The notes below the pieces were generated by a model that searched no databases, was not told where the DNA came from, and saw nothing but the letters and a program-made list of their open reading frames with translations. 64,000 nucleotides of DNA, taken from Pseudomonas sp. Irchel 3E20 (GTDB taxonomy: Bacteria; Pseudomonadota; Gammaproteobacteria; Pseudomonadales; Pseudomonadaceae). Location of the stretch: contig NZ_FYEE01000005.1 in assembly GCF_900187645.1 (NCBI RefSeq), forward strand, positions 124,001-188,000, read 5' to 3'. Within the stretch, counting starts at the first letter, position 1. Each line of letters opens with the position of its first letter. The position numbers and the translations under genes were made by a program. Below, one piece after another: positions 59,004 through 64,000 of this stretch.

Positions 59004-60923
59004 ATGTCGGTTTCTTCTCGCGACGCCTTACGCGCAGCGCTGCTCTACTTCCTGTTATCGCTGCTCTGGCTGTCGATTACTGGTTATTTATTGAGCAATC
59101 ACTTGGATGAATCTGCCGACGTGGCGCGTTGGCAGCTCGTCAATGGTGGGCTGTGGACGTTATTCAGTGCCGTGCTGATTTTTGCCGCCCGCAGCGGCTG
59201 GCTCAGTTTCCTCGGCATCGACGCCGCCGTGCGCCACCGCAAGGCCGACCGCGAACGCCTGCGCCAGGCCGCTGCCGTGTTCGATTGCACCCGCGAAGGG
59301 GTGTTGGTCAGTGACACCAAAGGCCAGATCGTGCACGTTAACCGCGCTTTTGCCGAAATAACCGGTTACCAAAAAGATGAGGTGTTGGGTCGCCAACCCA
59401 GCCTGTTCAAGTCCGGTCATCATTCCAAGGCGTTCTACGAGGAGATGTTCGCCACGCTGCAAAGCCATGACGAATGGAGCGGTGAGATCTGGAACCGGCG
59501 CAAAGGCGGCGAAATTTACCCGCAATGGCAGACGATCAGGGCCGTTCGCGACGAAAAGGGCCGAGTCTGCCACTACGTCGCGGTGTTTTCCGACATTAGC
59601 GCCATCAAGGATTCGGAGCACGAACTGGCCCACTTGGCCCACCACGACCCGCTCACCGGCCTGCCCAACCGTTTGCTGTTCACCGACCGCGCCGCCCAGG
59701 CGCTGGCGTCGGCGCAGATCCACAAGCGCGGGTGCGCCTTGCTGATGATCGACCTGGACCACTTCAAGATCATCAACGACAGCCTCGGCCACAACGTCGG
59801 CGACCAGTTGCTCAAGGCTGTGGCCGAGCGCCTGCAGGGTATGTTCGGCCCCGGTATCACCCTGGCGCGGCTGGGCGGCGATGAATTTGCGGTGCTCGCC
59901 GAGAGCTGTCCGCAACTGATGCAGGCCGCGGCGCTGGCGCAACGGGTGATCGATGGCCTCAAGGAACCGTTCCAACTGGGCGGGCATGCGCTGTTCGTCA
60001 ACGCCAGCATCGGCATCAGCCTGTTCCCCAGCGACGCCCTGAGCGCCGAGCAACTGCTGCGCAACGCCGACTCGGCGCTGTTCAAGGCCAAGAGCGCCGG
60101 GCGCGAGGGTTACGCGCTGTACACCGAAGAACTGACCGCCCACGCCCAGCACCGGGTGGAAATCGCCAGCCAGCTACGCCGCGCCCTCGAACAAGGGGAA
60201 TTGCGGGTTTACTACCAACCCGTACACGACCTGCGCAGCCGACGCCTGGTGGGGGTGGAAGCGCTGGTGCGCTGGCAGCACCCGGAGCGGGGCCTGGTGG
60301 CACCGGCCGAATTCATTCCGATTGCCGAACGCACCGGGTTGATCGCCGAGATCGACGCCTGGGTGCTGCACCAGGCGTGCGCACAGATGTGTGAGTGGCT
60401 CAAGGCCGGGGTGGACCTGTCGTTTGTCGCGGTGAATGTCTCCAGCCGTCTGTTCGCCCGCCGAGAGCTGTTCCAACAGGTTGCCCAAGTGCTGCACGAC
60501 ACTGGCCTGGACCCGGCTTTCCTGGAACTGGAAGTGACCGAGAGTGCGGTGATGGAAGACCCGGAAGTGGCCCTGGAGCAAATGCACCGCTTGCGCGAAC
60601 TGGGCTTGCGCCTGGCCATCGACGATTTCGGTACGGGTTATTCGTCGCTGCTGCGCCTCAAGCGTTTGCCGGTGCAGAAGCTCAAGATCGACCAGGGCTT
60701 TGTCGCCGGGCTGCCCTGGGACGAGGACGACGCGGCCATCGTGCGGGTGATAATCGCCCTCGCGCAAAGCATGGGCATGCAGGTCCACGCCGAAGGGGTC
60801 GAGCAGGTGGAACAGGCGGCATTCCTGCTCGACCACGACTGCGACCTGGGCCAGGGCTACTGGTTCGGCAAACCCGTGCCCGCGCCGATGCTGGACTGGG
60901 CCAATCGACCGCAGATCCCCTGA
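59004..60923 (+). CDS. PAS-GGDEF-EAL cyclic-di-GMP signalling protein
   Basis: A 639-residue membrane protein. Two helices near the N-terminus (ALLYFLLSLLWLSITGYLLS; LWTLFSAVLIFAARSGWLSF) are followed by a PAS domain (about residues 85-205; VHVNRAFAEITGYQKDEVLG), a GGDEF domain (about 215-370) with intact LARLGGDEFAVL, and an EAL domain (about 390-635) with GVEALVRWQHPERG, VNVSSRLFA, DDFGTGYSSLLRLKRLP and KIDQGFV. Both catalytic sites look complete, so it could make or break c-di-GMP depending on PAS input. It is divergent from desA across 149 bp, as in P. aeruginosa PA0285/PA0286. Confidence 0.95.
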   Translation: MSVSSRDALRAALLYFLLSLLWLSITGYLLSNHLDESADVARWQLVNGGLWTLFSAVLIFAARSGWLSFLGIDAAVRHRKADRERLRQAAAVFDCTREGVLVSDTKGQIVHVNRAFAEITGYQKDEVLGRQPSLFKSGHHSKAFYEEMFATLQSHDEWSGEIWNRRKGGEIYPQWQTIRAVRDEKGRVCHYVAVFSDISAIKDSEHELAHLAHHDPLTGLPNRLLFTDRAAQALASAQIHKRGCALLMIDLDHFKIINDSLGHNVGDQLLKAVAERLQGMFGPGITLARLGGDEFAVLAESCPQLMQAAALAQRVIDGLKEPFQLGGHALFVNASIGISLFPSDALSAEQLLRNADSALFKAKSAGREGYALYTEELTAHAQHRVEIASQLRRALEQGELRVYYQPVHDLRSRRLVGVEALVRWQHPERGLVAPAEFIPIAERTGLIAEIDAWVLHQACAQMCEWLKAGVDLSFVAVNVSSRLFARRELFQQVAQVLHDTGLDPAFLELEVTESAVMEDPEVALEQMHRLRELGLRLAIDDFGTGYSSLLRLKRLPVQKLKIDQGFVAGLPWDEDDAAIVRVIIALAQSMGMQVHAEGVEQVEQAAFLLDHDCDLGQGYWFGKPVPAPMLDWANRPQIP

Positions 60924-60951
60924 CCGCCCTCTATGGCAGAGAGCCTGCCCT

Positions 60952-60972
60952 GAGGGAGCGGGCTCGCCCGCA
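60952..60972. repeat. Degenerate GTGG-type REP
   Basis: GAGGGAGCGGGCTCGCCCGCA, a shortened REP core between convergent genes. Confidence 0.5.
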
Positions 60973-61006
60973 CCCAGGCCCTAACGCGCGCTGAAAATGT
61001 TTGCCT

Positions 61007-61462
61007 TCACCGATGCAACACGTACTGCCCGCTAAACCGCACGGCGTCTTCGTCGCTGTCGCTGTTGACCACGCGGGTGTGCAGGGTCAGGCGGGCGCGG
61101 CCGTGGCGCCGGTACATGGCCAGGAACTTGCGCCACTGCGCCTCATCCGGCGCTGCGCACAAGGCGATGGCATCGGTGGTGACGGGCAGCGGATAGCTGA
61201 TCTGCCCTTCCTGAATGACGATGTGCCCCTCGTCGATGCCTTCTTCGCGCAGGCGCAAATGCAGCCAGCCCCAGCCCGCCAGCACGGCGGCGCAGTACAG
61301 GCTGCCGCCGAACATGGTGCTCTTGTGGTTGACGTTGGCCGCCAGCGGCAGTTGCAGGCGCAGTTGCGCCGATTGCCAATCGAGCACCTTGAGGCCCATT
61401 TCCCGGGTCAGGGGGATGTCGTGGTGCAGCATCGATTCCAGGTGTTGGCGCTCGCGGCTCAT
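61007..61462 (-). CDS. YiiD-type hotdog thioesterase-like protein
   Basis: A 151-residue protein with a hotdog-fold pattern: DIPLTREMGLKVLDWQSAQL, then ANVNHKSTMFGGSLYCAAVL, the Asn-His-x-x-T-x-F-GG being the thioesterase-like helix, and a C-terminal strand RARLTLHTRVV. I recognise it as the putative thioesterase domain found at the end of YiiD. Substrate unknown. ATG at 61462 is favoured by weak GAGA upstream; a start at 61498 would overlap dctD by 14 bases. It lies 22 bp after dctD on the same strand. Confidence 0.82.
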   Translation of the reverse strand: MSRERQHLESMLHHDIPLTREMGLKVLDWQSAQLRLQLPLAANVNHKSTMFGGSLYCAAVLAGWGWLHLRLREEGIDEGHIVIQEGQISYPLPVTTDAIALCAAPDEAQWRKFLAMYRRHGRARLTLHTRVVNSDSDEDAVRFSGQYVLHR

Positions 61463-61484
61463 TGGCGGGGTCTCGTGGGGTGGG

Positions 61485-62885
61485 TCAATCCGGGTCATCG
61501 GCGTTGTTGTGGCTGTTGGCGTCGGCGAAGTTGAGGCCGTGTTTGCGCAGTTTGTCGTGCAGGGTCTTGCGCGCGATGCCCAGGGCTTCGGCGAGGCTGC
61601 GTACGGAGTTGTGCGGGCGGGTCAGTTCGGCGGCGATCAGGTTTTTCTCGAAGGCTTCGACCTGCTCGCTCAGGCCGCCACCCAAGTGGTTGCCCAGGGC
61701 CGCGGTGGCGGCGTCGGGTTCCTGGTTGTCGAGGGCCAGTTCCAGGCCCAGGGCAAAGCGTTCGGCGACGTTTTGCAGTTCGCGCACATTGCCCGGCCAG
61801 GTGTGGCGCAGCAGCAGCGCCCGCTGCCCCGGTTGCAGGGTTTGCAGGGCCAAGCCGTGGCGGGCGCTGGCTTCGTCGGCGAAATGCTGGAACAGCGCCA
61901 GCACATCCTCGCCCCGCTCGCGCAGCGGCGCGATGCGCAGCGGCGCGACGTTGAGGCGGTAATACAGGTCGGCGCGAAACCGCCCCTGGTCGGCTGCTTG
62001 GCGCAGGTCTTCCTTGGTGGCGGCGATGATGCGGATGTCCAGCTTGATCTGTTGGTTGCCGCCCAGGCGTTCGACTACCCGTTCTTGCAGCAGGCGCAGC
62101 AGCTTGACCTGCACGTCCAGGCTCATGCTTTCGATTTCATCGAGAAACAGCGTGCCGCCGTTGGCGAACTCGAACTTGCCGATGCGGCGTTTTTGCGCGC
62201 CGGTGAAGGCGCCGGGTTCGTGGCCGAACAGTTCGCTTTCCACCACCGATTCGGCCAGGGCGCCGGCGTTGATCGCCACGAACGGCCCGTTGCGCCGCGC
62301 CGACAAGTCGTGCAGGGCGCGGGCGACCACTTCCTTGCCGGCGCCGGTCTCACCGAGGATCAACACGTCGGCGTGGGTCGGTGCGAGGGCGCCGATCTGC
62401 TCGCGCAGGCGCAGCATCGGCGCCGATTGGCCGACCAGGCGCGCGCTCAGCTCGTTGCGCTCGCTCAGGGCCAGGCGCAGGCTGCGGTTGTCCAGCACCA
62501 GGCGGCGCAGGTCCAGGGCGCGGCGCACGCTGTCGAGCAGGGCGTCGCTGGCGAAGGGTTTTTCGAGGAAATCGTAGGCGCCGGCGCGCATGGCCTGCAC
62601 CGCCAGCGGCACGTCGCCGTGGCCGGTAATCAGCAGCACCGGCAGCTCCGGGTCCTGGCCGTGCAATTGGGCCAGCAGCTCCAGGCCATCCATGCCCGGC
62701 ATGCGGATGTCGCTGACCACCACCCCCAGCCAGTCGCGCTCCAGGCGCGCGGCCACGCCTTGGGCCTCGGCCAGGGCCTGGACCTTGAGGCCGGCGAGGT
62801 CGAGGGTTTGGCTCAGGGCCTGGAGCAAGTGGGGATCGTCATCGATCAGTAGCACCTGGGTTCGGTGGTCGATGGGGGCGCTCAT
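61485..62885 (-). CDS. dctD: C4-dicarboxylate response regulator DctD (sigma-54 activator)
   Basis: A 466-residue NtrC-type regulator. Receiver domain: QVLLIDDDPHL, phosphorylation site Asp59 in VVVSDIRMPGMDG, Lys in AYDFLEKPFA. AAA+ domain: Walker A LGETGAGKEVVARAL, GAFTGA loop in EPGAFTGAQKRR, Walker B GGTLFLDEIESMSLD. C-terminal Fis-type helix-turn-helix: VRSLAEALGIARKTLHDKLR. It turns on dctA or TRAP transporter genes for succinate, fumarate and malate uptake with sigma-54. Its start overlaps the end of dctB (ATGA). The canonical GAFTGA here contrasts with GSYTGS in the other AAA+ protein of the window. Confidence 0.95.
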   Translation of the reverse strand: MSAPIDHRTQVLLIDDDPHLLQALSQTLDLAGLKVQALAEAQGVAARLERDWLGVVVSDIRMPGMDGLELLAQLHGQDPELPVLLITGHGDVPLAVQAMRAGAYDFLEKPFASDALLDSVRRALDLRRLVLDNRSLRLALSERNELSARLVGQSAPMLRLREQIGALAPTHADVLILGETGAGKEVVARALHDLSARRNGPFVAINAGALAESVVESELFGHEPGAFTGAQKRRIGKFEFANGGTLFLDEIESMSLDVQVKLLRLLQERVVERLGGNQQIKLDIRIIAATKEDLRQAADQGRFRADLYYRLNVAPLRIAPLRERGEDVLALFQHFADEASARHGLALQTLQPGQRALLLRHTWPGNVRELQNVAERFALGLELALDNQEPDAATAALGNHLGGGLSEQVEAFEKNLIAAELTRPHNSVRSLAEALGIARKTLHDKLRKHGLNFADANSHNNADDPD

Positions 62886-64000
62886 GAACTTCGGTCCTCG
62901 GGAGGTTGCAGGCTCACGCCCGGTGCGCCGGCACGCAGGCGCAGGGTCAGGAGGGCGCCGCCTTCGCGGTGGTTGGCGAACGACAGTTCACCGCCAAAGG
63001 CGCGCATCAGGGTGTCACAGATCGCCAGCCCCAGCCCCAGCCCCTGGGTGCGGGTCTTGGTGGTGTAGAAGGGTTCGCTGGCCCGGCCCAGGGCTTCCAT
63101 GCAAAAGCCCGGGCCGTTGTCGCGGATGGACAGGGTAACGCCCTCGTCTGTGGCCTGGGCACTGAGCCAGAGTTTGCGCGGCGGGCCTTTTTCGGTGAGG
63201 GCGTCGAGGGCGTTGGCCAGCAGGTTGCCCAGCACTTGGCGCAAGCGGGTTTCGCCGGCCTCGACCCACAGGGTGGCGGCCGGCAGGTCGCGGATCAGTT
63301 CCACTTCCATGGCGCGCCGGCGTTTGGCCAGCAGGGCCAGGGCATCGTCCAGGGCCGGTTGTAGGGCCACGCTTTCCGGGGCATGGCGGTCGCGGCGAGC
63401 GAAGGCGCGCAGGTGGGCGATGATCGAGGCCATGCGCCCGGTCAGTTCGTTGATGAGCTTGAGGTTGCCGCGGGCGTCGTCCAGGCGTTGGTGGTCGAGG
63501 AGGATTTCGGCGTTTTCCGCGTAGCTGCGGATCGCCGCCAGGGGCTGGTTGAGCTCGTGGCTGATGCTCGCCGACATGGTGCCCAGGGCCGAGAGCTTAC
63601 CGGCCTGCACCAGGTCATCCTGGGCACGCACCAGTTCTTGCTGGGCCGTTTCCCGTTCCAGCACTTCTTCTTTGAGGCGCCGGTTCAGCCCTTCGAGGTC
63701 GCTGGTGCGCTCGGCCACGCGCATTTCCAGGGTGCGCCGCGCCTTGGCTTCGAAGGCGATGCGGTCCAGGTAATGGCGGCGGCGCTGCATCATCAGCCCC
63801 AGCAACAGCATCAACACCAGCAGGGCTGCGCCGCCGATCACCAGCACGGTGCGCACCGGGCGGTCGATCAGGGTGCGCGGGGCGAGGATGCTCACGCTCC
63901 AACCGGTTTCGTCGATTTGCTGGACCTGGGTCAGCCACGCGGCGGGGTTGAGGTTCAGCGGCTGCGGGTCGCGGGTGGGGTAGGGCTGCACGGCGGCGAT
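62882..64000 (-). CDS. dctB: C4-dicarboxylate sensor kinase DctB (N-terminal part outside window)
   Basis: The C-terminal 370 or so residues of a membrane sensor kinase; the frame is open to the window edge. A membrane helix (VLVIGGAALLVLMLLLGLMM) is followed by a coiled coil (EAKARRTLEMRVAERTSDLE) and the histidine kinase core: H-box ASISHELNQPLAAIRSYAEN, N-box RQVLGNLLANALDALTEKGP, G1 SIRDNGPGF and G2 TRTQGLGLGLAICDTLM. This architecture fits DctB, which senses dicarboxylates through periplasmic PAS domains outside this window. The 4-bp overlap with dctD shows they form one unit. Confidence 0.94.
   Translation of the reverse strand: MAAVQPYPTRDPQPLNLNPAAWLTQVQQIDETGWSVSILAPRTLIDRPVRTVLVIGGAALLVLMLLLGLMMQRRRHYLDRIAFEAKARRTLEMRVAERTSDLEGLNRRLKEEVLERETAQQELVRAQDDLVQAGKLSALGTMSASISHELNQPLAAIRSYAENAEILLDHQRLDDARGNLKLINELTGRMASIIAHLRAFARRDRHAPESVALQPALDDALALLAKRRRAMEVELIRDLPAATLWVEAGETRLRQVLGNLLANALDALTEKGPPRKLWLSAQATDEGVTLSIRDNGPGFCMEALGRASEPFYTTKTRTQGLGLGLAICDTLMRAFGGELSFANHREGGALLTLRLRAGAPGVSLQPPEDRSS

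Overview
The window looks like the chromosome of a Pseudomonas of the fluorescens group. The evidence is high GC with typical Pseudomonas codon use, many GTAG/GTGG-type REP elements between genes, and gene blocks known from Pseudomonas chromosomes: ubiH-ubiI, the iron fbpAB pair, gcvTH, argE/argA, oprE-lsfA-ssuEADCBF, the whole spuI/spuABCDEFGH polyamine locus, tonB-exbB-exbD, gabDT, desA and dctBD. The species-level call is inference. Almost everything is core metabolism, transport or signalling. No prophage, integron, CRISPR array or insertion sequence was seen.

Layout. 1-4.8 kb: the end of ubiH, then ubiI (ubiquinone synthesis), then an iron ABC binding protein and permease without an adjacent ATPase. 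4.9-6.5 kb: gcvT-gcvH without gcvP. 6.7-10.4 kb (minus strand): a DUF2388 protein, an NfeD/SPFH membrane pair and a stand-alone GspE-type ATPase. 10.5-14.0 kb: an ACT-like protein, an Lrp/AsnC regulator, an orphan BcsQ-like ATPase and a CYTH-CHAD protein. 14.2-16.8 kb: argE and argA, with a candidate Arg-Arg leader mini-ORF between them. 16.9-25.4 kb: a sulfur-starvation island (tauA, OprD-type porin, lsfA, ssuEADCBF). 25.6-27.8 kb: a hipBA-like pair and a TetR regulator. 27.9-38.8 kb: polyamine catabolism and uptake. 39-41.6 kb: metQ, an unusual sigma-54 AAA+ protein and a small serine hydrolase. 41.8-43.9 kb: tonB-exbB-exbD. 44.3-47.2 kb: a LysR regulator, small proteins and an Xre/RES toxin-antitoxin pair. 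47.5-52.4 kb: a YdgA-like protein, an acyltransferase, unknown proteins, a GNAT enzyme and tRNA-Arg. 52.8-55.7 kb: gabD-gabT. 55.8-61 kb: an HDOD response regulator, a degenerate GGDEF protein, a desaturase and a PAS-GGDEF-EAL protein. 61-64 kb: a thioesterase-like protein, dctD and the C-terminal part of dctB.

How genes work together. SpuDEFGH imports putrescine and spermidine. SpuI/SpuB glutamylate polyamines, SpuC transaminates putrescine and SpuA releases GABA. GabT and GabD, 20 kb away, turn GABA into succinate, and DctBD controls C4-dicarboxylate uptake. The sulfur island couples outer-membrane entry (porin), ABC import (SsuABC, TauA), FMNH2-dependent desulfonation (SsuED) and peroxide defence (LsfA).

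No obviously new multi-gene system stands out. The most interesting signals are local: a shared 9-mer in three sulfur-island promoters, an orphan tauA next to a REPIN, an Arg-Arg leader before argA, a structured gcvT leader, REP elements that supply TAG stop codons, strong hairpins flanking spuD, a GGDEF domain that keeps the I-site but lost the A-site, a sigma-54 activator with no visible HTH and a GSYTGS loop, and a perfect 10-bp operator candidate before the Xre/RES module.
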